Below are positions 38,441 through 46,708 of a stretch of 46,757 bases of DNA, piece by piece. The stretch spans positions 1-46,757 of the IMG/VR virus record IMGVR_UViG_3300044632_000390; one strand, 5' to 3'. The stretch's first letter is position 1. Each line of letters opens with the position of its first letter. Below the pieces are notes generated by a model. The model was not told the DNA's origin. It made no database searches and worked only from the letters and a program-made list of their open reading frames with translations. Origin of the DNA: a virus. The position numbers were made by a program, and so were the translations under genes.

Positions 38441-39499
38441 ATGCCTAAAGTACCGTTAAGCACAATAACATCAGGATATGGGACAGTAGATGCGTTAAAT
38501 TTGAATTTTAATGCTATTGAGGCTGCGTTTGACAATACGTTGTCTAGGAATGGGGATACCCCCAATCAGATGTCTGCTAATCTGGACATGAATGGCTTTC
38601 TTATTCTAAATCAAGCCAATCCTTATGTGGTAGATGGTCTTAATTGGAGGGGGAATTGGGTTACAGCAACAGCGTATGCTTTAGGTGACATAGTTCAAAC
38701 TAATGGCATAGCGTATATTTGCATTGTTGCTCATACGTCTGGTGTCTTTGCTACAGATTTAGCGGCTGTTAGATGGCAAGTGTTTGTTCAAACAAACCTT
38801 CCTACGCAAACAGGCAACAGTGGTAGATATCTAAGTACAAATGGAACATCTGCTAGTTGGGAAAATGTTGTTATTCCTGATACTTCTGTCACAACGGCAA
38901 AGGTGGCAAACGATGCCGTGACATTCCCAAAAATGCAAAACATTGCCACAGCACGATTGCTTGGCAGAGCCTCGGCTGGCACAGGGGATGTGGAGGAGTT
39001 GACGGGGGCGCAGGCGACCGAACTGCTGTCTGCTGCATCTGAGACTGTCAGCGGGCGCGTGGAGTTGGCCGATGCAACCGAAGCCGCAGCAGGTACGGAC
39101 ACGACTCGGGCGCTGTCACCGGCTCGACTGCGCGATGCATTAGCCGCTTCTGGCTCTGCACCCATGTATGCCTGCCGCGCATGGGTAAACTTTAGCGGAA
39201 CTGGAACCGTAGCTATTCGCGCTTCTGGGAATGTTTCTAGCTTAACAGACAACGGGACAGGTGATTATACAGTTAATTTCACTACGTCAATGCCTGACAC
39301 GGGTTATTGTGTGCTTGGAGCTACGCAACGTAATACATCAAGTAATGCAACAAGCGTGCATATTAGTTGCAACACGCATTCGTCAGCTACTGCTAGAAGC
39401 ACTGGGTCAGTTAGAGTGGTAACAAGCGTGGCCGGTACTGGAACAGAAGCTGGAACACCCATTGATGTTGAAGCTGTTAATGTTGCCATTTTCCGTTAA
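38441..39499 (+). CDS. Tail fibre protein (mosaic)
   Basis: First gene of the rightward late block. The 352-aa protein begins with a virion-attachment-like segment ('N-L-N-F-N-A-I-E-A-A-F' about 22-32). Residues 67-115 form a carbohydrate-binding-like module ('W-R-G-N-W', 'Y-A-L-G-D-I-V', 'Y-I-C', 'W-Q-V-F'). Next come the fibre repeats 'T-A-R-L-L-G-R-A-S-A-G-T-G' and 'G-R-V-E-L-A-D-A-T-E-A-A-A-G-T-D', and a beta-rich tip. The stretch encoding about residues 175-240 is distinctly more G+C-rich, which suggests recombinational import of the shaft. Confidence 0.82.
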   Translation: MPKVPLSTITSGYGTVDALNLNFNAIEAAFDNTLSRNGDTPNQMSANLDMNGFLILNQANPYVVDGLNWRGNWVTATAYALGDIVQTNGIAYICIVAHTSGVFATDLAAVRWQVFVQTNLPTQTGNSGRYLSTNGTSASWENVVIPDTSVTTAKVANDAVTFPKMQNIATARLLGRASAGTGDVEELTGAQATELLSAASETVSGRVELADATEAAAGTDTTRALSPARLRDALAASGSAPMYACRAWVNFSGTGTVAIRASGNVSSLTDNGTGDYTVNFTTSMPDTGYCVLGATQRNTSSNATSVHISCNTHSSATARSTGSVRVVTSVAGTGTEAGTPIDVEAVNVAIFR

Positions 39500-39508
39500 G
39501 GATAAACA

Positions 39509-39751
39509 ATGCAAGTCATAATCTACAAACAAAACAATGGTGTTTTGGCTGTTATTCGCCCCACGGTTGAAGCGCTTGAGCTGTATGGCATTGAGGCTAT
39601 TGCAGCAAAGGACGTTCCAGCGGGGAAACCTTACAAGATCGTGGACGCATCAGAGATTCCCACTGATCGCAGCCAGCGTAATGCTTGGACTGTTGACGAT
39701 GCGGAACTTACGGACGGCGTAGGCGCTGAATATGACACATTCCCGGAGTAA
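39509..39751 (+). CDS. Small protein after the tail fibre, possible fibre accessory
   Basis: An 80-aa protein with 'I-Y-K-Q-N-N-G-V-L-A-V-I-R-P' and 'A-W-T-V-D-D-A-E-L-T-D-G-V-G', a pattern often seen next to tail-fibre genes. May be a fibre assembly factor. AAGGA precedes the ATG. Confidence 0.65.
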   Translation: MQVIIYKQNNGVLAVIRPTVEALELYGIEAIAAKDVPAGKPYKIVDASEIPTDRSQRNAWTVDDAELTDGVGAEYDTFPE

Positions 39752-39754
39752 CTT

Positions 39755-40021
39755 ATGCTAATTAAAATTGATCCAGCAAAAATTCCACAGCCTGACCCTA
39801 AGCTAGTTGGCATTGAGTTTCAAGGTGTCATGTGTAGTGCAACACTGTATGACCAAAATGGTTTGCTGGCAATTCTTACAGCATACCAATTACAGGGCGC
39901 AGCCTTCCAGCCTACGCGATTTGAGTTTGCTAATGGAAACTCGTTGGTAATTACTAAAGACAACATCCAAGCTTTCATTGCAGTTTGGATGCCTTTTCGA
40001 CAATCGTTCTTTTTGCCATGA
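39755..40021 (+). CDS. Hypothetical protein
   Basis: An 88-aa protein with Pro-rich N-terminus and alternating hydrophobics. It overlaps the papain-like peptidase by ATGA. No family recognised. Confidence 0.62.
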   Translation: MLIKIDPAKIPQPDPKLVGIEFQGVMCSATLYDQNGLLAILTAYQLQGAAFQPTRFEFANGNSLVITKDNIQAFIAVWMPFRQSFFLP

Positions 40022-40458
40022 AACTATTGTTCTGCACAAGTAAACTTCCTGTTTCGGTGGCAATCCGGGTATTCACCTGGAGCGACTGGAGCCACGTTGC
40101 CATAATTGACGGTGACGAGATTATCGAAGCAGTGTGGCCTAGGGTGCGAGTGTCTAAACTTGAAGAAGCAAAGAATAAATATGAGAGTTGGGTAATTGCT
40201 GAAGTCAAGACTAAAAACGATGCTGAAATAATTAAAGCAGTGCGGTCTCAAGTCGGTAAACCTTATGATATTGGCGCTATTTTTGGTTTTGTAGCAAGAC
40301 GTAATTGGGAAAAAACAAATAAGTGGTTTTGTTCAGAACTTGTTGCGTGGGCTTTCTCACAAGCTAACGAACCATTATTCAGACGTGGTACATATTCAAG
40401 AGTGACTCCTCAGCACCTCTGGATGATTACTGACACTTTTCACAGGAACACGCTATGA
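40018..40458 (+). CDS. Permuted papain-like (NlpC/P60, YiiX-type) hydrolase
   Basis: A 146-aa protein in which the catalytic His comes first ('W-S-H-V-A-I-I-D-G', His26) and the Cys later ('W-F-C-S-E-L-V-A-W-A-F', Cys105), the order of circularly permuted NlpC/P60 enzymes. 'G-K-P-Y-D' near 80-84 fits too. Substrate may be peptidoglycan peptides or lipid/amide bonds. ATG 40018 overlaps the upstream stop (ATGA); a longer upstream reading is rejected. Confidence 0.8.
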   Translation: MKLLFCTSKLPVSVAIRVFTWSDWSHVAIIDGDEIIEAVWPRVRVSKLEEAKNKYESWVIAEVKTKNDAEIIKAVRSQVGKPYDIGAIFGFVARRNWEKTNKWFCSELVAWAFSQANEPLFRRGTYSRVTPQHLWMITDTFHRNTL

Positions 40459-40910
40459 CTGATGCTATCCTTTTCGTTTTCTTGCTGCTTGTTGTGGTCT
40501 TAGGCTATACGGCATATAAACTTCCCATTTCCCAATGGCGCGAGTATTTCAGCACCAGAACTGGAAAAGGTATTCTGAAAGGCATTGTTCTAGCGCCTCT
40601 GGCAATTATTGTCATTGCTTTGGTCATGTCGCTATTTAACGCTGCAAGCGCACAAGGACGTTGGTTTACCGAAGCAGGGGTGTTCATAGGCTTAGACAGT
40701 ACCCTCAAGCAATCGCCTCAGTGTCAAGTGAACGCTGTTGATAATCGCGGAACGAGCAACTTGGGAATGTTCGTGAATATTTGGCAATCACAAAGCGACC
40801 GCTTACAAGTAAACTTCAAATATACGCACCATAGTTGTGCTTTGGGTGCTGACAGAAACGCTTATGATGCGTTTGGTGTTGAGCTTCGCTGGATATTATG
40901 GAAGCGCTAA
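40455..40910 (+). CDS. Membrane-anchored protein with exported beta-type domain
   Basis: A 151-aa protein with hydrophobic spans at about 5-22 and 44-66 ('A-A-S-A' cleavage-like end). A beta-alternating domain with two Cys follows, ending 'G-V-E-L-R-W-I-L-W-K-R' like an outer-membrane strand. It overlaps the peptidase gene by 4 nt. Possibly an envelope-active or superinfection protein; family not recognised. Confidence 0.62.
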   Translation: MTDAILFVFLLLVVVLGYTAYKLPISQWREYFSTRTGKGILKGIVLAPLAIIVIALVMSLFNAASAQGRWFTEAGVFIGLDSTLKQSPQCQVNAVDNRGTSNLGMFVNIWQSQSDRLQVNFKYTHHSCALGADRNAYDAFGVELRWILWKR

Positions 40911-40912
40911 AC

Positions 40913-41116
40913 ATGACTAACCCCATTGACCCCCGTGAGTTTGGACGTTTAGAAGCAGAAGTTGACCTGTTAAAGCAAGAAGTACATCTACTTCGTAATG
41001 ACATTAAAAGCCTATTAGAGCTTGCCAATAAGTCTAAAGGGGGCTTCTGGGTAGGAATGGGTGTAGCGTCGATTGTTGGTGGTATTGTGTCTTTTCTAGT
41101 GGATAAGATAGCATGA
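40913..41116 (+). CDS. Small coiled-coil/TM protein, XhlA- or holin-like
   Basis: A 67-aa protein: Leu/Glu heptad coiled coil (about 10-40) and a C-terminal transmembrane helix (about 46-63, 'G-G-F-W-V-G-M-G-V-A-S-I-V-G-G'). It resembles haemolysin XhlA-type or accessory holin proteins. An upstream in-frame ATG at 40898 is possible. It overlaps the next gene by 4 nt. Confidence 0.65.
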   Translation: MTNPIDPREFGRLEAEVDLLKQEVHLLRNDIKSLLELANKSKGGFWVGMGVASIVGGIVSFLVDKIA

Positions 41117-41331
41117 AGAAACAAAAGCAAGTTGACTTTATGGTTCCCGTATGTGGTAATTGTCGCTTTTACAAGCCACAAGAATCTGAAGGAAACATGA
41201 ATGAACCTTATGGAGCTTGTTTTGCTATGCCGCCTGTTCCCAATGTGAATGAAGATGGGGTTGCTTCTTTAAGACCGTTGGTAGAAATAGATGAACCTCC
41301 TTGTGCTTTTCATCAAATGGTAGCTCAATGA
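41113..41331 (+). CDS. Small Cys-rich protein, possible metal binder
   Basis: A 72-aa protein with 'C-G-N-C' near 14-17 and further Cys at about 36 and 64, a spacing suitable for one metal site. It overlaps both neighbours by ATGA. Function unknown. Confidence 0.65.
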   Translation: MKKQKQVDFMVPVCGNCRFYKPQESEGNMNEPYGACFAMPPVPNVNEDGVASLRPLVEIDEPPCAFHQMVAQ

Positions 41332-41834
41332 AGAAAATTAAGTATGACAAGTCTGTTTTTTGTGACAGCCAAAACAGGCCGCTAATAACAGGATTGTTTA
41401 AGGAAACTTCTGCACAGCACGTAGATAAGAAATATGCAGTGTTTTCCTTAGATGACTGGCGTGAAGTGTATTTGGAGTGTCGTGATGTCACTGACTACAA
41501 ACCTGCTATGGCTTTGGTGGGTGACTGGAAACACTGGTGTATGCTGCGTAACAATGAAAAGCTAAAGCCTTATTTTGATGCGTGGCGTGATGAAGTAGAA
41601 ACTCAGCTTAAAATGGAAGCCATAGAGCTTCTAAAACAACATGCAGCGGGTCAGGGAGGCACTGCTGCTGCTAAATGGCTTGCAGAGGGTCAGTATAAGG
41701 AAATGAAAGCTAAAGTGGCTAAAAACTCCGTAGGAAGGCCTGTAAAAGAAGAAGAAGATACAAGCGAACAAGACAACAAGAAAATAGAGAAAGACATAGG
41801 TAGACTTGGGTTAGTTATGGGAGGTAAGCGATAA
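41328..41834 (+). CDS. Putative terminase small subunit
   Basis: A 168-aa protein with a Trp-rich segment ('W-K-H-W-C-M-L', about 66-72), an acidic/basic helix, then 'G-G-T-A-A-A-K-W-L-A-E-G' (about 109-120). Such an A-A-K-W-L signature is frequent in phage small terminases. The tail is Lys/Glu-rich. It sits in the late block upstream of the large terminase but separated from it by adhesin genes. ATG 41328 is chosen over 41301 because of ATGA coupling. Confidence 0.6.
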   Translation: MKKIKYDKSVFCDSQNRPLITGLFKETSAQHVDKKYAVFSLDDWREVYLECRDVTDYKPAMALVGDWKHWCMLRNNEKLKPYFDAWRDEVETQLKMEAIELLKQHAAGQGGTAAAKWLAEGQYKEMKAKVAKNSVGRPVKEEEDTSEQDNKKIEKDIGRLGLVMGGKR

Positions 41835-42118
41835 TGCCTTACATGAAAAAAGATAAGAACGGAAATTCTGTACGCGATCATCGGCGTGAGTATGATGAGT
41901 ATCATTCCAGCGAAGAACAAAAGAAACGTAGAGCAAAAAGAAACTCTGCAAGGCGTGAGCTAGAAAAAGAAGGTGTAGTTCGTAAGGGCGACGGTTTTGA
42001 CGTAGACCATAAGCGCCCATTAAGTAAAGGTGGTGGCAATCATAGGTCTAATTTACGTGCTGTACCTGCTTCTAAGAATAGGTCGTTTGCTCGTACTAAA
42101 AACGGAAAAATGAAATAA
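41834..42118 (+). CDS. HNH nuclease, packaging-module type
   Basis: A 94-aa basic protein with 'F-D-V-D-H-K-R-P-L-S-K-G-G' (His59) and Asn73 in 'R-S-N-L-R', a minimal HNH motif widely found beside terminase genes, where it assists genome packaging. A highly charged N-terminal helix precedes it. TAATG overlap with the gene before. Confidence 0.82.
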   Translation: MPYMKKDKNGNSVRDHRREYDEYHSSEEQKKRRAKRNSARRELEKEGVVRKGDGFDVDHKRPLSKGGGNHRSNLRAVPASKNRSFARTKNGKMK

Positions 42119-42435
42119 TGTTAAAACCTCAAATGGTTCGGGACACAAGTGGCGGTGTCGTACAAGCGTTGCAGCCTACAGAAAATGTAACACTGAGTGT
42201 TACTACTTCTTCGGCAAGAGTTCAGCTTCCTAGTGACACTGAGCTTGTACGCATTGCTACTTTAGTTGATGTTTATTTGCAATTTGGTGGAAGTGGCGTT
42301 ACAGCAACCACTTCGTCTATGTTGTTTCCTGCTGGAACAGAAGTGTTTAACACTCAAGACGCTACTACTACTCATGTAGCAGCTTTGTTAGTGGGTACAA
42401 CTTCTGGTGCATTAACTGCGACAAAAATGTTATGA
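42118..42435 (+). CDS. Small beta-rich virion protein
   Basis: A 105-aa protein rich in Thr, Val and Ser. It has alternating beta pattern and 'F-P-A-G-T-E-V-F' near the end, similar in style to small phage structural proteins. Overlaps follow on both sides (ATGA). Exact role unknown. Confidence 0.62.
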   Translation: MLKPQMVRDTSGGVVQALQPTENVTLSVTTSSARVQLPSDTELVRIATLVDVYLQFGGSGVTATTSSMLFPAGTEVFNTQDATTTHVAALLVGTTSGALTATKML

Positions 42436-42572
42436 TTATTTTTCTTAAAAAACTGCTTAAAATTAAACTGACGTTACAAGAAAAAGAAAAAGAAATGTGG
42501 CGTTTAACTAAAAAATATGAAAAATATAAAGAAGCCCGTCGAGTATTAACAAAGGAGTTAAATAATGCCTAA
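42432..42572 (+). CDS. Small coiled-coil peptide (46 aa)
   Basis: Short hydrophobic start (MIIFL), then a Lys/Glu/Arg helix. It begins by ATGA overlap with the stop before, and its last codons carry the AAAGGAG for the next gene, so it is likely translated. Confidence 0.58.
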   Translation: MIIFLKKLLKIKLTLQEKEKEMWRLTKKYEKYKEARRVLTKELNNA

Positions 42573-42972
42573 TGCTATATATGGTAAATCACGGGAAAAA
42601 TTCCTTAATGCTGACATTGATTGGTCGGTAGACACTATTAAAGTGGCTCTTGTTGATACTGCAAGTTATACGGTTGCTATTGATACAGACGAGTTTTATA
42701 GCACTATATCGTCTGCTGTTGTAGGTACTCCTATTACATTGAGTGGTAAAACATCAACATTAGGTGTTGCAGATGCAAACGATGTTAGCTTTACTGGTTT
42801 GTCGGGAGCGCCTTCTATTGAGGCTTTAGTTATTTATAAAGATACAGGTGTAGCTGGAACGTCGCCTCTTATTGCTTACATAGATACAGCAACAGGTTTG
42901 CCTGTATCTGCTGGTGCAACTCAAGTGGATGTTACTTGGGACAACGGCGCTAATAAAATTTTCAAACTGTAA
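42565..42972 (+). CDS. Virion structural protein of the adhesin cassette
   Basis: A 135-aa beta-rich protein: 'I-D-W-S-V-D-T-I-K-V-A-L-V-D' at the start matches a recurring phage structural family that sits near receptor-binding genes. AAAGGAG precedes the ATG. Confidence 0.68.
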   Translation: MPNAIYGKSREKFLNADIDWSVDTIKVALVDTASYTVAIDTDEFYSTISSAVVGTPITLSGKTSTLGVADANDVSFTGLSGAPSIEALVIYKDTGVAGTSPLIAYIDTATGLPVSAGATQVDVTWDNGANKIFKL

Positions 42973-42980
42973 AGGTAAAA

Positions 42981-43451
42981 ATGACGACTTTGGCTCAAAA
43001 AGTAGCAGAATTTCCAGCATCAACGCCGGACTGGGAAATTGCTGAGGTATTGAATGCGCCCGACCCTGCTCTGCCAATGAAGTTGACTTCTAGGCGCATC
43101 GGCGCTGGGACAATTATTGAAACAATGGGGCTTGGCGCTGTCGGTGGTGGTGTTTTTATTTCAAAGTTGCGCGGATGGGCAGAAAACCCAGAGACAATTC
43201 CTGCACAATTATCTGACAATGTTAAAGACATTGCAGAAATACTTCCTGTTATTGACCGTGGTGATTTTGAGGTGTCAAGCAACTCAGTGCGCACAATGAT
43301 TGACACGCTTGCCGCGCTTGGACACATGACGCAAGCGCAAGCAACGGCGTTAAAAGCGCTGGCGAATGATGTTAATCAGTCATGGGCTGAGCATTACAAC
43401 ATTGTCGTCACGGCACGAACTGTAGGCTTGGCGCGAGGCGCAAGGGAGTAA
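42981..43451 (+). CDS. Virion-associated protein of the adhesin cassette
   Basis: A 156-aa mixed helical protein ('D-W-E-I-A-E-V-L-N-A-P-D-P' and 'L-A-A-L-G-H-M-T-Q-A-Q-A'), a type often encoded with phage structural genes. G+C rises within this gene and stays high to about 44690, marking a foreign-looking insert. AAAGG precedes the ATG. Confidence 0.65.
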   Translation: MTTLAQKVAEFPASTPDWEIAEVLNAPDPALPMKLTSRRIGAGTIIETMGLGAVGGGVFISKLRGWAENPETIPAQLSDNVKDIAEILPVIDRGDFEVSSNSVRTMIDTLAALGHMTQAQATALKALANDVNQSWAEHYNIVVTARTVGLARGARE

Positions 43452-43454
43452 CGC

Positions 43455-43868
43455 ATGGCAATCGCAAAATGGGCAGCACCATCGGCACGGTCAAGCAACT
43501 TTGCAGGCACTACGCTCAATTCTCTGGCGAACGCTGGCGAAAGTGCAGTCGTCACTTATGACAACTCAACGAACCGTGACCTCTACGGCACAGTCACTAT
43601 TAAGTTGGGCAGTATTACGCCCGCGACGGGCGGCTCGATCACGCTTCGCGTCACTTTGAATGATGGCACAGACACAGCTGACCGTATTGGTGGGGATTTG
43701 TACGTTGTGCCACTTACAAGCGGGGCATCGGCAAAGGTGGCTGTTATTAACATGGTGCGGCTGTACCCGTATTCCATGAGAATTAGCGTGGTGAACAACG
43801 CTGGCGTGGCGTTCGCTGCGTCTGGTAACGAGCTTTATGTGCGCCCGTGGAATGAGGATATTGCGTAA
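43455..43868 (+). CDS. Beta-rich structural protein
   Basis: A 137-aa protein, Gly/Ser/Thr/Val-rich, with alternating strands and 'L-R-V-T-L-N-D-G-T-D'. Within the G+C-rich adhesin insert. Overlaps the lectin-like gene by TAATG. Confidence 0.65.
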   Translation: MAIAKWAAPSARSSNFAGTTLNSLANAGESAVVTYDNSTNRDLYGTVTIKLGSITPATGGSITLRVTLNDGTDTADRIGGDLYVVPLTSGASAKVAVINMVRLYPYSMRISVVNNAGVAFAASGNELYVRPWNEDIA

Positions 43869-44686
43869 TGCCACGCGGTGTTAGTCGCCTCGACGAGGCG
43901 CGCTTGCAGCGGCGGTTGTGGACGCCTGATTTGGCGCGGCCTGCGCTGTGGCTTGATGCTGCTGATGCTTCTACAGTTTCAGTAGCAACAGGCGTAAGTG
44001 AGTGGCGCGACAAGAGTGGAAACGGGCGGCATTTCACCCAATCAGTCGCGGCCAGCCAGCCAGCGTATAACCAGAACGGCATCAACGGTCTCGGAAGCAT
44101 CTCCTACGACCCGACAAATGACGCGCTGCAACGCGCCCCGGAGGCTTGGGCATTTCAGTACCCAATAACTGCATTCATCGTGTTTCGGGCTGCAGCATTC
44201 ACCAACGCCTATAACTCATTATTTGAGTTTTTTACCACAAATAACTCTACCACTGCGGGTTGGAGTGACCTCATCAAAAGCAATGGGAGGTCTGCGGTTT
44301 ATTCAACAAGCACTGGGGGAACCACACCAAACTACGACGGGACTGGTGTGGCGACTTACGTTACAAATCAAACCTACATCTTCACAGGCATACATCAAAA
44401 CAATTCATTAGTTGGGTTGAAGAACGGAAACACAGACGGTAGCAACTCCGGTTCTTATACCCTCCGCGCCAATTTGGGAACTTCGCCGCTATACATCGGC
44501 TCATCGCCATTGTTCTCCCGGTACACTAACTGGCAAATCGGTGAAGTGATCATCACCAATAATGCGGCGCTATCGACATTTGATAGATTGAAGATTGAGG
44601 GGTATCTTGCCAACAAATGGGGCAATGCCGCTGACATAGTGACGAGCAGCCCATTCCTGAACCGCCCGCCGCTGATCGGGGACTGA
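43868..44686 (+). CDS. Lectin-like (LamG/concanavalin A-type) receptor-binding protein
   Basis: A 272-aa protein. After about 25 residues come 'A-L-W-L-D-A-A-D-A-S-T', 'W-R-D-K-S-G-N-G-R-H-F' and later 'W-Q-I-G-E-V-I-I' with a terminal 'L-E/K-I-E-G-Y-L-A-N-K-W-G' helix. This is the classical layout of LamG-like domains on phage adhesins. Likely binds host surface glycans. Clearly higher G+C than neighbours, suggesting exchange with other phages. Confidence 0.82.
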   Translation: MPRGVSRLDEARLQRRLWTPDLARPALWLDAADASTVSVATGVSEWRDKSGNGRHFTQSVAASQPAYNQNGINGLGSISYDPTNDALQRAPEAWAFQYPITAFIVFRAAAFTNAYNSLFEFFTTNNSTTAGWSDLIKSNGRSAVYSTSTGGTTPNYDGTGVATYVTNQTYIFTGIHQNNSLVGLKNGNTDGSNSGSYTLRANLGTSPLYIGSSPLFSRYTNWQIGEVIITNNAALSTFDRLKIEGYLANKWGNAADIVTSSPFLNRPPLIGD

Positions 44687-44687
44687 A

Positions 44688-45164
44688 ATGCCGTTGCGAG
44701 TTAGAGTACCTCCACTTTTTTTAGTAACTTCTTCGTCTGTTACAGTTAGCGCTACAGGAATATCAAGCGAAGAATCTTTTGGAAATACACAAATTACTGC
44801 TGCTAGGGTTGCTGCATTATATCCTAACAGCATAAGCAGTTCTGAAACATTTGGAAACAGTGTAGTAACTTTTGCTAAAGTTTTTACAGCATACCCTAAT
44901 AGTATAACAAGCAATGAGGCGTTTGGAAGTCATGCAGTAATTCCTACTGGGGGTGGGACTGCTACAGTGTTTCCTTCTAGTATATTAAGCGCAGAAGCGT
45001 TTGGCACTGCTTCTCTAACAGTTACTAGAGTGGTGCAAATTTCCGCATTTGGTATGATAAGTCAAGAAGTATTTGGAAATGCTGTTGTTTCAACAGGTGG
45101 GGCAGTAGTAAGTGTTAGACGCTATTACCCAAGACACATGAGAAAATTCATAGGTCGTCGTTAA
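44688..45164 (+). CDS. Repeat protein with S-I-x-S-x-E-x-F-G motif, probable virion appendage
   Basis: A 158-aa protein made of about five 24-residue repeats with consensus S-I-x-S-x-E-x-F-G-x-x-x-V-T followed by V-x-x-x-Y-P-N (starting at about residues 24, 48, 72, 98 and 122). The basic C-terminus 'Y-Y-P-R-H-M-R-K' may anchor it. G+C drops back to the genome norm here. TAATG overlap with the terminase gene. Confidence 0.7.
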   Translation: MPLRVRVPPLFLVTSSSVTVSATGISSEESFGNTQITAARVAALYPNSISSSETFGNSVVTFAKVFTAYPNSITSNEAFGSHAVIPTGGGTATVFPSSILSAEAFGTASLTVTRVVQISAFGMISQEVFGNAVVSTGGAVVSVRRYYPRHMRKFIGRR

Positions 45165-46708
45165 TGGTAGTTAAAAAGAAACAATTAGACAAACAAGCCA
45201 TACGTGAGGCTGCTGAGGCTGATTTAGAGACTTTTATTCGTCTTATAGCGCCTCATCGTGTATTAGGGGATATTCATTCTGAACTTTGCCGCTGGTGGAC
45301 TAGAGAAGATGCAAAAGATAACCAATTGCTTTTATTACCACGTGACCACGGTAAAAGCGCTATGGTTGCCTACCGTGTGGCATGGTGGATTACAAAACAT
45401 CCTGATACCACAGTGTTATATGTATCTGCGACAGCTAACCTAGCAGAAAAACAATTAAAGTTTATTAAGGATATTTTTACCAGCGACACTTATAAATTTT
45501 ATTGGCCTGAAATGGTTAATGAGCAGGAAGGTCGTAGAGAAAAGTGGACTGAGGGTGAAATTGCTATTGACCATCCTAAACGTAAGCAAGAAGGTGTACG
45601 TGACCCAACTATTAAAGCTGCTGGTATTGGTGCTAACGTCACTGGTATGCATTGTAGTTTGGCTGTTTTGGATGACGTTGTTGTTCCCGATAATGCTTAT
45701 ACTGAAAAGGGAAGGGACGATGTTAAGTCGTACTACTCGCAGCTATCGTCTATTGAGTCAACGGGGTCTAAAGAGTGGGTCGTAGGTACTCGCTACCATC
45801 CGGGTGATTTGTATAAAGACTTGATGGAAATGACGGAAACCTACTATGACGCTGAAAAAGATGAAGATGTAGAAGTACCTGTCTATGAAGTGTTTGAACG
45901 TGTTGTAGAAACTGATGGTGAGTTTCTATGGCCTAAACAACGTAGAGCAGATGGAAAGACATTTGGGTTTGACGAAAAAGAACTAGCGCGTAAGAAAGCA
46001 AAATACTTAGACATTACGCAATTCTTTGCTCAATACTACAATAACCCCAATGCGTCTGAAAATGCCATTATAGACAGAAGCAAGTTTAATTATTATGAGC
46101 GAGAATCGGTAACTAACGTAAGTGGTGCATGGTACATAGGTGATAAACTTATCAATGTGTTTGCCGCTATGGACTTTGCGTACACAATAAATACAGGTTC
46201 AGATTTTACCGTAATTTTAATACTAGGCGTAGACGAAGATAATTATTTGTATGTCTTAGACATTGAAAGATTTAAGACAAACAAGATTAGCGTCATGTAT
46301 GACAAAGTAGAAAGAATGTATCGTAAATGGCGCTTTAGAAAAATACGGTGCGAAGTGTCAGGGATGCAAAAGATTATTGTGTCTCAATTCAAAGATTACA
46401 TGAGAAGTCAAAACATAGTGTTTTCTATTGATGAGTACACCCCACCTAGAAACGTAAAGAAAGAAGAACGTATTTCAGCTATTTTGGAACCGCGTTATCA
46501 ACATGGGTTTGTCTTTCATTACAAAGGCGGTAACTGTTCTCTGTTGGAAGAAGAACTCATAATGAATCATCCTGAGCATGACGACATAAAAGATGCTTTA
46601 GCGTCGTGTGTTGAAATAGCTAAACCGCCAATTTCTTCACGTAGGTCTAAAGATAAAAGCAATGTAATAGAATTTTCTTCGCGCTTTGGAGGCGTTAGAT
46701 TTCGATGA
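45164..46708 (+). CDS. terL: Terminase large subunit (packaging ATPase/nuclease, T7 gp19-like)
   Basis: Drives DNA packaging. The 514-aa protein has Walker A-type 'L-P-R-D-H-G-K-S' (58-65), Walker B 'L-A-V-L-D-D' (166-171), a coupling region, and a RNase H-like nuclease domain opening 'A-A-M-D-F-A-Y' near 335-341 with further acids downstream. The stop overlaps the portal start (46705) as ATGA. The 3' part is repeated at 1-214. Confidence 0.95.
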   Translation: MVVKKKQLDKQAIREAAEADLETFIRLIAPHRVLGDIHSELCRWWTREDAKDNQLLLLPRDHGKSAMVAYRVAWWITKHPDTTVLYVSATANLAEKQLKFIKDIFTSDTYKFYWPEMVNEQEGRREKWTEGEIAIDHPKRKQEGVRDPTIKAAGIGANVTGMHCSLAVLDDVVVPDNAYTEKGRDDVKSYYSQLSSIESTGSKEWVVGTRYHPGDLYKDLMEMTETYYDAEKDEDVEVPVYEVFERVVETDGEFLWPKQRRADGKTFGFDEKELARKKAKYLDITQFFAQYYNNPNASENAIIDRSKFNYYERESVTNVSGAWYIGDKLINVFAAMDFAYTINTGSDFTVILILGVDEDNYLYVLDIERFKTNKISVMYDKVERMYRKWRFRKIRCEVSGMQKIIVSQFKDYMRSQNIVFSIDEYTPPRNVKKEERISAILEPRYQHGFVFHYKGGNCSLLEEELIMNHPEHDDIKDALASCVEIAKPPISSRRSKDKSNVIEFSSRFGGVRFR

